Of a stretch of 64,000 nucleotides of DNA, positions 15,700 through 24,734 are shown one piece after another (within the stretch, counting starts at the first letter, position 1; each line of letters opens with the position of its first letter). The notes under the pieces are model-generated. The model searched no databases. It was given only the letters and a program-made list of their open reading frames with translations, and was not told the origin of the DNA. The translations under genes were made by a program, and so were the position numbers. Origin of the DNA: Alteriqipengyuania_B sp035481675 (GTDB lineage: Bacteria > Pseudomonadota > Alphaproteobacteria > Sphingomonadales > Sphingomonadaceae); the NCBI RefSeq assembly GCF_035481675.1, contig NZ_JAYJJW010000002.1, positions 62,001 to 126,000 of the forward strand, given 5' to 3'.

Positions 15700-16496
15700 C
15701 GTCACACGCTACCGTCTCCGCCGCGATCCGCGCGGTGCTGCTGACGCCCGATCCCCGTGACAAGGCGATGGCGACGCGCGCGCTGGTGCGGGACTGGCGC
15801 CACGGCGCTTTGGCCTTCGCCTTCGAAACCGCGATGCCGGACAGGCCCGCCCGGCCGGACCGGCCCGAGCTGCTCGCCCCGCGCGACATGCCGCGGCGGG
15901 GCAAGGGCGGGTCGGAGCGGGGCCGGATCGCGCTGTGGCACAGCCTCGCCCATATCGAATTCGTCGCCATTGACCTAGCGCTCGACATGGCGGGGCGGTT
16001 CGGGGCGGACATGGATCGGGAGTTCGTGGACGATTTCCTCGATGTCGCGGCGGACGAGGCGATGCATTTCGGCCTGCTGGCGCGCAAGCTGCGCAACCAC
16101 GGCAGCCATTACGGCGCGCTGCCGGCCCATGCGGGGCTGTGGCAGGCGGCAGAAGAGACGCGTCATGACGTCGCGGCGCGGCTCGCCATCGTGCCGATGG
16201 TGCTGGAGGCGCGCGGCCTCGACATCACGCCGGCAACCCGCGACCGCGTAGCGGCACAGGGCGATTCGGCCGGCGCACGGATCCTGCAGCGAATCCTTGA
16301 CGACGAGATTCGCCATGTCGGCTACGGCACGAAGCACTTTCTGCGCGTGGCGTCACGACGCGGGCAGAACCCCCCGAATCTTTGGAATTTGTTAGTAAAC
16401 CGGCATTTTCGCGGCGCGCTGAAACCGCCGTTCAACGACTCAGCGCGTCAGGCAGCCGGTTTGTCGCGGGAATTCTACGCGGCGGTTGCACGGTAA
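15696..16496 (+). CDS. DUF455 ferritin-like protein
   Basis: A 266-residue DUF455-family protein with a ferritin-like four-helix fold. Di-metal ligand motifs are visible: HIEFVAIDLALDM, ADEAMHFGLLARK and LDDEIRHVGYGTKHF. The family is sometimes described as related to MiaE-type hydroxylases, but its reaction is not established. The start is a TTG overlapping the bcp stop (TTGA). No ATG with a ribosome site offers an alternative until codon 25, so coupled initiation is likely. It is the last gene of the glnE-bcp-DUF455 unit. Pairing of a probable di-iron protein with a peroxiredoxin hints at oxidative metabolism, but that is inference. Confidence 0.87.
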   Translation: MTSHATVSAAIRAVLLTPDPRDKAMATRALVRDWRHGALAFAFETAMPDRPARPDRPELLAPRDMPRRGKGGSERGRIALWHSLAHIEFVAIDLALDMAGRFGADMDREFVDDFLDVAADEAMHFGLLARKLRNHGSHYGALPAHAGLWQAAEETRHDVAARLAIVPMVLEARGLDITPATRDRVAAQGDSAGARILQRILDDEIRHVGYGTKHFLRVASRRGQNPPNLWNLLVNRHFRGALKPPFNDSARQAAGLSREFYAAVAR

Positions 16497-16638
16497 GAAG
16501 TTCCGGTTACCCATCACAACAGGACGGGAGGGGATTTGTTCCTTCCCAGGGAAAAATTTGTGAAGCGCAGCAGGAAAGATGCTGCGCAGGGACGCAACAG
16601 ACGTGCTGGATCGCACGTCGGGAAGGACACTCGCCCGG

Positions 16639-17310
16639 ATGCTCAAGTCGCTACGCACCGCCGCAACCCTCGCCGCCGCAGCCGTCACGTGCGCATTCGC
16701 CGCACCGGCCGCAGCACAGGGCAACGACATGCTGATCGTCGACAACACCCAGTCGGCGCTGGGCGAATCGGACGGTGAATTCCGCGAACTGTTCGCCGAC
16801 TGGCAGAGCGAAGACGAGCCCGAAATGGCGGCAAGCTATTCGGCCGCCCCGTCGGCCATGGTGCCGTCGGGCATGCCGGTGGTCGATACCCGCCTGTCGA
16901 GCGATTATGGCATGCGCGACCATCCGGTCCTGCGTCGCCGCGCCGCGCACAAGGGCGTGGACCTTGCCTCGCCCACCGGCACGCCGATCTTCGCCACCGC
17001 CGACGGCATCGTGTCGCGCGCCGACCGCTTCAGCAGCTACGGCCTCTATGTCTCGATCGAACACGGCGACGACATCCAGACCCGTTTCGCACACATGTCG
17101 CGCCTCGCCGTCAGCGAAGGCGAGCGTGTCCGCAAGGGCGACATCATCGGCTACGTCGGCTCGACCGGCCGCTCGACCGGCCCGCACCTGCACTACGAAA
17201 TCCGCATCGCCGGCGTTGCCGTCGATCCGCGCCCCTACATGATCGAAGACGCACCTTCGACGATCCGCGTGGCTTCGAACGGCGCTGGCGCCATCCGCGG
17301 CGCGGAATAA
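16639..17310 (+). CDS. M23-family peptidoglycan peptidase
   Basis: A 223-residue exported zinc endopeptidase of the LytM/M23 family, which cuts cross-links in peptidoglycan. It has a signal peptide (AATLAAAAVTCAFAAPAAAQ). The zinc site is complete: H and D in AHKGVDLASPTGTP, and TGPHLHYEIRIAG at the C-terminal end. The start is set at the Met before LKSLRTAATLA, preceded by GGAAGGA at a rather long spacing. A frame 20 codons longer lacks a ribosome site and breaks the signal peptide. It stands alone between the DUF455 gene and a strong terminator. Confidence 0.92.
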   Translation: MLKSLRTAATLAAAAVTCAFAAPAAAQGNDMLIVDNTQSALGESDGEFRELFADWQSEDEPEMAASYSAAPSAMVPSGMPVVDTRLSSDYGMRDHPVLRRRAAHKGVDLASPTGTPIFATADGIVSRADRFSSYGLYVSIEHGDDIQTRFAHMSRLAVSEGERVRKGDIIGYVGSTGRSTGPHLHYEIRIAGVAVDPRPYMIEDAPSTIRVASNGAGAIRGAE

Positions 17311-17388
17311 GCTGACCGCAATTGCACCGACAGGGCGGGGCTGCTAACCAGCCTCGCAAGCACTTTGGAGAGGGTGCTTACCTTACAA

Positions 17389-17417
17389 GGCGACGGCTCA
17401 CGGGCCGTCGCCTTTTT
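17389..17417 (+). terminator. Intrinsic terminator after the M23 peptidase gene
   Basis: A perfect 9-bp stem GGCGACGGC / GCCGTCGCC with a 6-nt loop, followed by TTTTT. A smaller stem AAGCAC/GTGCTT lies just upstream (about 17358-17380). Confidence 0.9.
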
Positions 17418-17523
17418 CTTTGCGCGGGCACCGGGGGCAATCTTCGCCCCTTGCGCATTTTAATCGATCGCTTAAACTCGGCCCATGACGCGCCATGAAG
17501 AGCGCGCATGAGAGGCTGATACC

Positions 17524-19062
17524 ATGCACCCCATTCTTCATGCGCAGGCGCGCCCCGACCATCCTGCCATCGTCATGGCCGGCAGCGGCGAGACGGTCAC
17601 TTATGGCGAGCTCGATCGCCAGGCCAACCGCATCGCGCAGCTGCTCCGCGCCCGCGGTCTGAAGCGCGACGATGCCTTTGCGGTGCTGATGGAAAACCAT
17701 CCGCGGAGCCTTGAGCTCGTCTGGGGATCGCAGCGCGCGGGCACGATGATGGTACCGGTCGCCACCCGCCTCACCGCGCCGGAGATCGCCTATATCCTAG
17801 AAGACAGCGACAGCCGCCTGCTCGTGACGTCGGCCGCCTACGCCGGCGTCGTGGCGGAAGTCCGCAAGCTGCTGCCCGACTTGCCGGTGCTGGTCATGGG
17901 CGGCGGCGATGGCGAGGATCTCGACGCCGCCATCGCCGCGCAGCCGGACGAGCCGATCGAAGACCAGGCGCCCGGCCTCACCATGCTCTATTCCTCCGGG
18001 ACGACCGGCCGGCCCAAGGGCATCCGCCCGGCCGCGCCCCCGACAAACGACGTCACGGCGCCGGTCGCGCTGATGGGCCTCGCCACGATGGGTGCGGGCA
18101 TGCCCGCCGACGGCAGCATGGTCTATCTATCGCCCGCCCCGCTCTATCACGCCGCGCCGCTCGGCTGGTGCAGTACGGTGCACCGCCTCGGCGGTACGGT
18201 CGTCGTGATGGAGAAGTTCGATCCCGAAGCCGCGCTGGCGGCGATCGAGCAATTCAAGGTCACCGACAGCCAGTGGGTGCCGACGCATTTCGTCCGGATG
18301 CTGAAGCTGGACCAGGCGGTGCGCAGCAAATACGACCTATCCAGCCACCGGCGCGCACTCCACGCCGCCGCGCCGTGCCCGGTGCCGGTAAAGCGCGAAA
18401 TGATCGAATGGTGGGGCCCGATCATCAACGAATATTACGCCGGGTCCGAAGGGATCGGCATGACGCTGATCAAGGCGGAAGACTGGCTCGCCCATCCCGG
18501 CTCTGTGGGCAAGGCGATCTATGGCAAGCTGCACATCTGCGGCGCTGACGGGGAAGAGGTGCCTGCCGGGACCGACGGCCTCGTCTATTTCGAGAACGAG
18601 ATCCTGCCGCAGTACCACAAGGATCCGGGCAAGACGGCGGAGGCCATGCACCGCGATGGCTGGATGACCATCGGCGACATCGGCCATGTCGATGCAGACG
18701 GCTATCTCTACCTCACCGACCGGGCCAGCCACATGATCATTTCGGGCGGGGTGAACATCTACCCGCAGGAGATCGAGAACCTGCTCGTCACCCACGACAA
18801 GGTGATGGACGCCGCCGTCATCGGCGCGCCCGATGCCGACCTCGGCGAACGCGTGGTCGCGGTGGTGCAGCCGGTCGATATGGGCGATGCGGGCGATGCG
18901 CTGGAGGCGGAACTGCGCGACTTCCTCGGCCGCGAGCTCAGCCGCATCAAGATGCCCAAGCAGTTCGACTTCCGCCCGGAACTGCCGCGCGAGGCGAACG
19001 GCAAGCTCTACAAGCGCGAACTGCGCGAGGAATTCGCGGCGAAGGCGGCCGGCACCGACTGA
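17524..19062 (+). CDS. Acyl-CoA synthetase (AMP-forming, FadD-like)
   Basis: A 512-residue ANL-superfamily ligase that activates a carboxylic acid through an acyl-adenylate to its CoA thioester. The phosphate-binding loop MLYSSGTTGRPKGIRP is at about residue 158. The adenine motif segment NEYYAGSEGIG lies near 305, YLTDRASHMIISGGVNIYP (hinge and A8) near 398, and the conserved C-terminal Lys in EANGKLYKREL. It has about the usual length. Chain-length or substrate preference cannot be read from sequence, and no beta-oxidation gene is adjacent. It has its own upstream region after the terminator and converges on galU. Confidence 0.92.
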   Translation: MHPILHAQARPDHPAIVMAGSGETVTYGELDRQANRIAQLLRARGLKRDDAFAVLMENHPRSLELVWGSQRAGTMMVPVATRLTAPEIAYILEDSDSRLLVTSAAYAGVVAEVRKLLPDLPVLVMGGGDGEDLDAAIAAQPDEPIEDQAPGLTMLYSSGTTGRPKGIRPAAPPTNDVTAPVALMGLATMGAGMPADGSMVYLSPAPLYHAAPLGWCSTVHRLGGTVVVMEKFDPEAALAAIEQFKVTDSQWVPTHFVRMLKLDQAVRSKYDLSSHRRALHAAAPCPVPVKREMIEWWGPIINEYYAGSEGIGMTLIKAEDWLAHPGSVGKAIYGKLHICGADGEEVPAGTDGLVYFENEILPQYHKDPGKTAEAMHRDGWMTIGDIGHVDADGYLYLTDRASHMIISGGVNIYPQEIENLLVTHDKVMDAAVIGAPDADLGERVVAVVQPVDMGDAGDALEAELRDFLGRELSRIKMPKQFDFRPELPREANGKLYKRELREEFAAKAAGTD

Positions 19063-19080
19063 CCGGCCGGGCCCTCGGCG

Positions 19081-19956
19081 TCAGTCGCCCAGGATGCGAT
19101 GCGCCATTTCGCGCACGTCGCCGCCCATGTCCTCGCGCTCCAGCGCGATGGCGAGCGTCGCTTCCACGAAGCCGAGCTTGCTGCCGCAGTCGAACCGGCG
19201 GCCTTCGAAGGTGACGGCGTGGAAGGGCTGCTGCCCGATCATCTTGGCCATCGCGTCGGTCAGCTGGATTTCGCCGCCCGCGCCCTTTTCCTGGTCTTCG
19301 AGGATGCGCATGACTTCGGGCTGCAGGATGTAGCGGCCGGAGACGATCTTGTTCGACGGTGCCTCGTCCACCGGGGGCTTCTCGACCAGGCCCTTCACCT
19401 CGGTCAGTGCGCCGTTTTCCGCGCCCGGATCGATCACGCCGTAGCTCGACACGTCTTCGTGCGGCACTTCCAGCACGCTCACGAGATTGCCGCCAGTTTC
19501 CTCGTAGGCATCGACCATCTGCTTCATGCACCCCGGCTCGCCCCACATCATCTCGTCGGGCAGGAGGATGGCGAACGGCTCGTCGCCCACGATCGCCCTT
19601 GCGCACCAGATCGCATGGCCCAGGCCCATGGGCACCTGCTGGCGCACGGTGATGATATCGCCCGGCGTGAAGCGGCTGGAATCGAGCACCGACATGTCCT
19701 TGCCGCGCTCTTCCATCGTGCTTTCGAGTTCGTAGGCGACATCGAAATGTTCGACGATGGCGGTCTTGCCGCGCCCGGTGACGAAGATCATCTGCTCGAT
19801 CCCCGCTTCGCGCGCCTCGTCCACCGCATACTGGATCAGCGGCTTGTCGACGATGGGGAGCAATTCCTTCGGGATCGCCTTGGTCGCGGGAAGGAAGCGG
19901 GTGCCGAGCCCGGCGACGGGGAACACGGCTTTGCGGATCGGTTTGCGATTGCTCAT
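19081..19956 (-). CDS. galU: UTP-glucose-1-phosphate uridylyltransferase
   Basis: A 291-residue nucleotidyltransferase making UDP-glucose for envelope polysaccharides. The N-terminal nucleotide-binding signature is KAVFPVAGLGTRFLPATKAI, followed by KELLPIVDKPLIQYAVDEA. The active-site FAILLPDEMM lies near residue 130, and GRRFDCGSKLGFVEA near the end is typical of GalU. The Met before SNRKPIRK is chosen. A very long open frame continuing upstream is antisense to murA and is not real. It is divergent from murA with an 81-bp shared promoter region. Confidence 0.95.
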   Translation of the reverse strand: MSNRKPIRKAVFPVAGLGTRFLPATKAIPKELLPIVDKPLIQYAVDEAREAGIEQMIFVTGRGKTAIVEHFDVAYELESTMEERGKDMSVLDSSRFTPGDIITVRQQVPMGLGHAIWCARAIVGDEPFAILLPDEMMWGEPGCMKQMVDAYEETGGNLVSVLEVPHEDVSSYGVIDPGAENGALTEVKGLVEKPPVDEAPSNKIVSGRYILQPEVMRILEDQEKGAGGEIQLTDAMAKMIGQQPFHAVTFEGRRFDCGSKLGFVEATLAIALEREDMGGDVREMAHRILGD

Positions 19957-20037
19957 GGGGCCTTGCGATAGGTCGCCGCCGCGCCCGCCGCAACCGCCGA
20001 CCTTGCGGCACACGCGATTCGCGCTAAACGCTTCGCC

Positions 20038-21321
20038 ATGGACAAACTGGTCATCAAGGGCGGCAACCGCCTGTCGGGCGCGCTGCCGATTTCGGGCGCG
20101 AAGAACGCCGCACTCACCCTCATCCCCTGCGCGCTGCTCACCGAAGAGCCGCTGACGCTGCGCAACCTTCCGCGGCTCGCGGATATCGACGGCTTCCAGC
20201 ACTTGATGGGGCAGTTCGGCGTAACCGTGAGCATTCAGGGCAACCGGCCGGAGGATTTCGGCCGCGTGGTCACCTACGAGGCGACGCGCGTCACCAACAC
20301 GGTCGCGCCTTACGATCTCGTGCGCAAGATGCGCGCCTCCATCCTCGTGCTCGGTCCGATGCTGGCGCGCATGGGCGAGGCGACCGTCTCGCTTCCCGGC
20401 GGCTGCGCGATCGGCAACCGGCCCATCGACCTGCACCTGGAAGCGCTGAAGGCGTTCGGGGCGGAGATCGAGCTCGCCGAAGGCTACGTCCGCGCGCATG
20501 CGCCCGACGGCGGCCTGCCCGGCGGCAATTTCGATTTCCCCGTGGTCTCGGTCGGCGCAACAGAGAATGCGCTGATGGCCGCGGCGCTGGCGAACGGCAC
20601 CAGCCGGCTGGGCAACGCCGCGCGCGAGCCGGAGATCGTCGACCTGTGCAATCTCCTCGTCGCGATGGGCGCGGAGATCGAGGGCATCGGGTCCTCCGAC
20701 CTCACGATCCACGGGGTCAAGCGACTGCACGGCGCGACCTACCGCGTCATGCCCGACCGGATCGAGGCGGGCTCCTATGCCTGCGCCGCCGCCATCACCG
20801 GCGGCGAAGTCACGCTGGACGGGGCCAAGGCGGGCGACATGGCCGCCACGCTCCATGCCCTGCGCAATATCGGTGTGGAGTGCGAAGAGGTGAAGAACGG
20901 CGTCCACATTGCCGCGAACGGCAAGCTGCTGGCCACCAACCTTAACACCGCGCCCTATCCCGGCCTTGCGACCGACATGCAGGCGCAGCTGATGGCGCTG
21001 CTGTGCCGCGCGGAAGGCACCAGCGTGCTGACCGAGACCATTTTCGAGAACCGTTACATGCACGTGCCGGAACTTACCCGCATGGGCGCGCGGATAGAGA
21101 CGTCGGGCCGCACGGCGATCGTACACGGGGTGGCCAGCATGACCGGTGCCGAGGTGATGGCGACGGACCTGCGCGCCTCGATGAGCCTGGTGATCGCCGG
21201 TCTCGCGGCTGGGGGCACGACCAACGTCAACCGCCTCTACCACCTCGACCGCGGCTACGAGCGGCTGGAAGAGAAGCTGCAGCTGGTCGGCGCCGATATC
21301 GAGCGGGTCGGCGCGGAGTAA
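20038..21321 (+). CDS. murA: UDP-N-acetylglucosamine 1-carboxyvinyltransferase
   Basis: A 427-residue enzyme of the first committed step of peptidoglycan synthesis, adding enolpyruvate from PEP to UDP-GlcNAc in the cytoplasm. The N-terminus KGGNRLSGALPISGAKNAAL is diagnostic. The catalytic Cys is present in SLPGGCAIGNRPIDLHL near residue 123, so the enzyme should be fosfomycin-type sensitive rather than the Asp variant. The C-terminal LYHLDRGYERLEEKLQ is also typical. The lipoprotein gene follows after only 4 bp, suggesting co-transcription. Confidence 0.97.
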   Translation: MDKLVIKGGNRLSGALPISGAKNAALTLIPCALLTEEPLTLRNLPRLADIDGFQHLMGQFGVTVSIQGNRPEDFGRVVTYEATRVTNTVAPYDLVRKMRASILVLGPMLARMGEATVSLPGGCAIGNRPIDLHLEALKAFGAEIELAEGYVRAHAPDGGLPGGNFDFPVVSVGATENALMAAALANGTSRLGNAAREPEIVDLCNLLVAMGAEIEGIGSSDLTIHGVKRLHGATYRVMPDRIEAGSYACAAAITGGEVTLDGAKAGDMAATLHALRNIGVECEEVKNGVHIAANGKLLATNLNTAPYPGLATDMQAQLMALLCRAEGTSVLTETIFENRYMHVPELTRMGARIETSGRTAIVHGVASMTGAEVMATDLRASMSLVIAGLAAGGTTNVNRLYHLDRGYERLEEKLQLVGADIERVGAE

Positions 21322-21325
21322 TCGG

Positions 21326-22486
21326 ATGCGGGCGATCGTAGCAGTCGCCGCGCTCGCGCTTGCCGGATGCGTTTCCGCACCGGACCGACCGGCGGTCGAA
21401 TTGATGGTCGCCGGCCCACCCGTCGCCGCTGCCGACACCGCGACGCCGATGATCTACGAGGTCCCCGCCCTTACCGAAGGCGAGGTATCCGGCGGCATGA
21501 TCGAACAAGGCTGGTCGTTGCTCGGGCGTGAAGATCGTGCGGCCAGCGTCTCCGGCGGAAACGAGTACAATCCCGCCGCCTGCGCCGCGAAAGGCGAAAC
21601 GGTATCCGGGACCGACGCGATTCTCGATGCCCTGGTGTCGGAGGCGGCAGGCGCGCGGGTCGTCATCATCAACGAGAGCCACCACGTGACCCGGCACCGC
21701 GACTTCTCGCGCCGCCTGGTCGAGCGGCTTCGCCCGCTGGGATACACGGTTTTCGCGGCGGAGACTTTCGCGAACCGCGACGATGGCCCCGATCCGGTCG
21801 ATGACCATGCCATGCTCACCTATCCGCACATGAGAGACGGCTGGTATAGCGGGGAACCCGTATTCGGGCGCCTGGTGAGGACGGCCCGGCAGTCCGGTTA
21901 CCGGCTGGCCGCCTACGAACAGGTCCACGATCCGGATGCTCCCCGGGACGAGGACTGGCGGGTCCGTGTCGCCGCGCGGGAGCAGGCACAGGCGGACAAT
22001 CTTGGCGCGATCCTGTCGGCGATGGGGCCGGATGAAAAGCTGGTCGTGCATGTCGGATATTCGCACGCCGACGAGCGCGAGATCGAGGACGAGCATAGCG
22101 CGATCTGGATGGCGGCACGCTTGCGGCGGCTGACCGGTATCGATCCGCTGACCATCGGTCAGACCATCTGCCGGGGCGGCAGCGAGGAAGTTCGCCTGCT
22201 GCCCATGCCGGACGACGGGTCAGCGCCTTTCGACTTCGCCATCGATCATCCCCTCGACGGCTTCCGATACGGCCGCGCTGCATGGCGTTTCGACGGGAAG
22301 CAGGCCGTCGGCATTCCGCAGCCGTTTGCCGGCTCGGCCGCGCCGCTTGTCGTCGAGGCATTTCGCGAAGGGGAGCCTTTCGACGCGGTGCCTGAAGACC
22401 GCGTCTATTTCGAGCCGGGGGAAGACGTGCGACTGGCGCTGCCGCCCGGGCGCTATGTCGTGCGGGCCGTGCGATTACCGGAGTGA
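21326..22486 (+). CDS. Lipoprotein, ChaN/Tiki- or erythromycin-esterase-like, function unknown
   Basis: A 386-residue lipoprotein with lipobox LALAGC (Cys15). The central part reads ARVVIINESHHVTRHRDFSR and then LGYTVFAAETF, with a later EKLVVHVGYSHADEREIEDE. These Glu/His clusters resemble the ChaN/Tiki-type and erythromycin-esterase-type folds, where such residues bind metal or haem or act in hydrolysis. The assignment to either is tentative. It lies 4 bp after murA on the same strand. Confidence 0.7.
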   Translation: MRAIVAVAALALAGCVSAPDRPAVELMVAGPPVAAADTATPMIYEVPALTEGEVSGGMIEQGWSLLGREDRAASVSGGNEYNPAACAAKGETVSGTDAILDALVSEAAGARVVIINESHHVTRHRDFSRRLVERLRPLGYTVFAAETFANRDDGPDPVDDHAMLTYPHMRDGWYSGEPVFGRLVRTARQSGYRLAAYEQVHDPDAPRDEDWRVRVAAREQAQADNLGAILSAMGPDEKLVVHVGYSHADEREIEDEHSAIWMAARLRRLTGIDPLTIGQTICRGGSEEVRLLPMPDDGSAPFDFAIDHPLDGFRYGRAAWRFDGKQAVGIPQPFAGSAAPLVVEAFREGEPFDAVPEDRVYFEPGEDVRLALPPGRYVVRAVRLPE

Positions 22487-22538
22487 CTTTCCGGACCCGT
22501 ATTTCCTTTCGCGCGTTGGTGGGGAAAGGAGATTACAT

Positions 22539-22766
22539 ATGGCAATTCTGAAACTCGCAACGCTCGGCGCCCTCGGTTACCTCGGTTACAAGGCTTACGA
22601 GCAGCACAAGACGGACCAGAACGGCGTAGCATTCGCCGATGGCGAGCCGGAAGGCACCTTCCGCAATGCCGGCGCCGATTCGACCGCAAGCCACGAGCCG
22701 ATGAGCGCAACCGACGAGGCGCTGGATGAAACCTATCCGGCCAGCGACGCGACGGCGAAGTACTGA
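22539..22766 (+). CDS. Small acidic protein with N-terminal membrane segment
   Basis: A 75-residue protein starting MAILKLATLGALGYLGYKAY: a short hydrophobic, glycine-rich segment, then a polar acidic tail (SATDEALDETYPASDATAKY). A strong AAAGGAG ribosome site 7 nt before the ATG makes translation very likely. A terminator follows. No family can be named. The tail resembles small stress-related proteins of sphingomonads, but this is only an impression. Confidence 0.75.
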   Translation: MAILKLATLGALGYLGYKAYEQHKTDQNGVAFADGEPEGTFRNAGADSTASHEPMSATDEALDETYPASDATAKY

Positions 22767-22787
22767 CGCTTCGCGAAACGATGTGGA

Positions 22788-22813
22788 AAGGGCGGCTATT
22801 GTGCCGCCCTTTT
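22788..22813. terminator. Bidirectional intrinsic terminator
   Basis: Stem AAGGGCGGC / GCCGCCCTT with loop TATTGT, with a T-run on one side and As on the other. It separates the small acidic protein gene from the convergent hydrolase gene, which ends 5 bp away. Confidence 0.85.
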
Positions 22814-22817
22814 CGTG

Positions 22818-23585
22818 TCAGTCGCCGAGCCAGGCTTCCCACAGCCTCCCGGCGATCTTGGCGAGGTCGACCTGGTGTCCGGCGCCGGTCAGGCGGACCA
22901 GCGTGACGGGACCGGTAGCGGCGGCCTCCAGCTCTATAGCTGCTGCGGGATCCACCACCGCGTCTTCCGTGCCGTGAAGCAGCAGCACCGGTTCGCTGAC
23001 GCGGGCGATCGCGGCGACATTGTCGAACCGGTCGGGCACGAGCCCGCGCGCCAGGGCAGGGGCCTGGTCGGCCAAGCGGGCGAAGGTGCCCAGCGTGGCG
23101 ACAGCCTCGACATCCTGCCGTGCGGCCATTTCCAGCGCCACCGCACCGCCCAGCGAATGGCCGAACAGGAATATGCGCGCATCGGGCGCCAGCCTGCGCG
23201 CCTCCGCCAGCCACGCCTCGCCGTCGGCGAACAGGCCGGCCTCGCTCGGCGAACCGGGGTTGCCGCCATAGCCGCGATAGGACGCGACCAGCACGCCGTG
23301 ACCGCCTGCACGCAGCGGCTCGGCCCGCTGCGCGCCGACCAGCTGGTTGAAACTGTTGCCGTGGAAATAGACGACCAGCGTGTCGTCGCCCTCTTCGGCC
23401 GGCCAGTAATATCCTTGCAGGACCAGGCCGTCGGCAGTGGTTGTCGAGACCGACCGCGGCGCTTCGCCTGCAAATTCGACCGGCGTCTCGGCAAGCGGGA
23501 TCGGCTGGTAGATCCGGTCGCGGATCGTGCCTGCGCAACCGCCCAGGGCCATTGCCGCCAGCAGCAGAACCATAATTGCTCGCAT
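22818..23585 (-). CDS. Alpha/beta hydrolase lipoprotein (ABHD12/13-like)
   Basis: A 255-residue lipoprotein with lipobox ALGGC (Cys17). It is a compact hydrolase domain with VVYFHGNSFNQL (oxyanion region), the nucleophile elbow FGHSLGG (Ser about 144), HGTEDAVVDPAAA (acid) and TGAGHQVD (catalytic His). It resembles the ABHD12/13/BEM46-like group of membrane-associated serine hydrolases. It should face the periplasm; the substrate is unknown. Confidence 0.88.
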   Translation of the reverse strand: MRAIMVLLLAAMALGGCAGTIRDRIYQPIPLAETPVEFAGEAPRSVSTTTADGLVLQGYYWPAEEGDDTLVVYFHGNSFNQLVGAQRAEPLRAGGHGVLVASYRGYGGNPGSPSEAGLFADGEAWLAEARRLAPDARIFLFGHSLGGAVALEMAARQDVEAVATLGTFARLADQAPALARGLVPDRFDNVAAIARVSEPVLLLHGTEDAVVDPAAAIELEAAATGPVTLVRLTGAGHQVDLAKIAGRLWEAWLGD

Positions 23586-23642
23586 GAAAAGGCTCCCCTC
23601 CGTTTCCGGCGGAGAATTGCGACCGCACCCGTGAATCGCGCC

Positions 23643-23882
23643 TTAATCGCTCCGCGTCATGCGCGCGACGAGCCACAGCCGCACCGCACCCGCCAGCCCG
23701 GGCGGCACGTCGGCCACGATGCGTTCCGCATCGATGCGCGCGACCAGCGCGTTGACCGGAACGCCCTCGGCCTCCGCCGCCTTTCGCAGCAGGTCCCAGA
23801 ACACGGGTTCGAGGCTGATCGAGGTCTTGTGCCCGGCAATCTCGACCGAGCGCTTGACCGGTGGGTGGTAGTCGGTGGCCAT
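23643..23882 (-). CDS. Ribbon-helix-helix domain protein
   Basis: A 79-residue protein matching the small alphaproteobacterial RHH_4-type family: VKRSVEIAGHKTSISLEP (beta strand), then FWDLLRKAAEAEGVPVNALV (two helices), with the conserved R/S/E pattern. Probable DNA-binding regulator; the target is unknown. It starts with ATG close to the divergent LuxR/DUF4019 gene, so it could regulate the 87-bp interval between them. A longer frame upstream (to 24266) is antisense to that gene and was rejected. Confidence 0.8.
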   Translation of the reverse strand: MATDYHPPVKRSVEIAGHKTSISLEPVFWDLLRKAAEAEGVPVNALVARIDAERIVADVPPGLAGAVRLWLVARMTRSD

Positions 23883-23969
23883 CGGTCGCCAGCCTAGCCG
23901 CTGCCTGCCCGCCGGACCTACGAATTTTTTGGGGTGGCCGGAAAACCGCTGCGGCCATAGTCCGGTGCC

Positions 23970-24713
23970 ATGGCAAGCGACGCGCCGCAGCTGACCGAGA
24001 AGGAAAAGGAGCCGCTGCGGCTGCTGCTGCTCGGCCACGATGCGAAGTCGATGGCGCTCGCGCTCGACCTGTCGGTCCACACGGTCAACGAACGCCTGCG
24101 CAATGCGCGGCGCAAGCTTGGCGTGACCAGCAGCAAGGAAGCCGCCCGCCTGCTGCGGGAAGAGGAGGGAGCGCACCCCGATTCGCTCGTACCCAAGGAA
24201 TTGGGGGATGCGGGTGCGCGATCGGCTGCGGCAGACGGTGCTGAGGCCAGACAAGGCCCGGCACACGGCCGGCGCCGGCTTTTCATTCTTGCAGGAGTAA
24301 CGCTCATGACCCTTCTACTCGCCGCCCTCGCCATGGGCGTCATCCCTTCCCCTCTGGGCCACGCGCCGGCGTCCGAAGAAGTGCGGCAGGAAGAAATGCA
24401 GGCGGCTGCGCGCAGCTGGCTGGAACTGGTCGATGCCGGCAATGCGGACGCAAGCTATGCCCTGACGAGCGAGGCGTTCCGCGAACTCAACACGCTGGAA
24501 ACGTGGACCCGTGTGTCCGCGTCCGTCCGCACGCCGCTGGGTGCGACCGTTTCGCGGCAGCTCGTGTCGGTCGAGACGCCGCCCACGCCGCAGGGCTACA
24601 CGATCGTGAAATTCGCCACCCGGTTCGAAAACCGCGAGGCGGCGATGACCGAGACCGTATCGCTCGTCAGCGAAGGCGGCACATGGCGGGTTGCCGGCGT
24701 CTTCGTCGAGTGA
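23970..24713 (+). CDS. Membrane-anchored LuxR-type HTH protein with periplasmic DUF4019 domain
   Basis: A 247-residue protein. A LuxR/GerE-type HTH occupies residues 8-65 (LTEKEKEPLRLLLLGHDAKS, then LSVHTVNERLRNARRKLGV). A charged linker follows, then one transmembrane segment (LFILAGVTLMTLLLAALAMG, residues ~104-123), then a C-terminal domain of DUF4019 type (AARSWLELVDAGNADASYAL to GTWRVAGVFVE). The layout suggests a one-component signal protein: cytoplasmic DNA-binding domain and a periplasmic sensor of unknown input. The architecture recurs in sphingomonads; the function is not established. Confidence 0.85.
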   Translation: MASDAPQLTEKEKEPLRLLLLGHDAKSMALALDLSVHTVNERLRNARRKLGVTSSKEAARLLREEEGAHPDSLVPKELGDAGARSAAADGAEARQGPAHGRRRLFILAGVTLMTLLLAALAMGVIPSPLGHAPASEEVRQEEMQAAARSWLELVDAGNADASYALTSEAFRELNTLETWTRVSASVRTPLGATVSRQLVSVETPPTPQGYTIVKFATRFENREAAMTETVSLVSEGGTWRVAGVFVE

Positions 24714-24734
24714 CGCCGCGCCGGCAGCGCCGGT

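Noticed and set aside
24721..24733. CCGGC-AGC-GCCGG hairpin between the DUF4019 gene and phaB
   Set aside because: Short stem, three-base loop and only two Ts; too weak to call a terminator.
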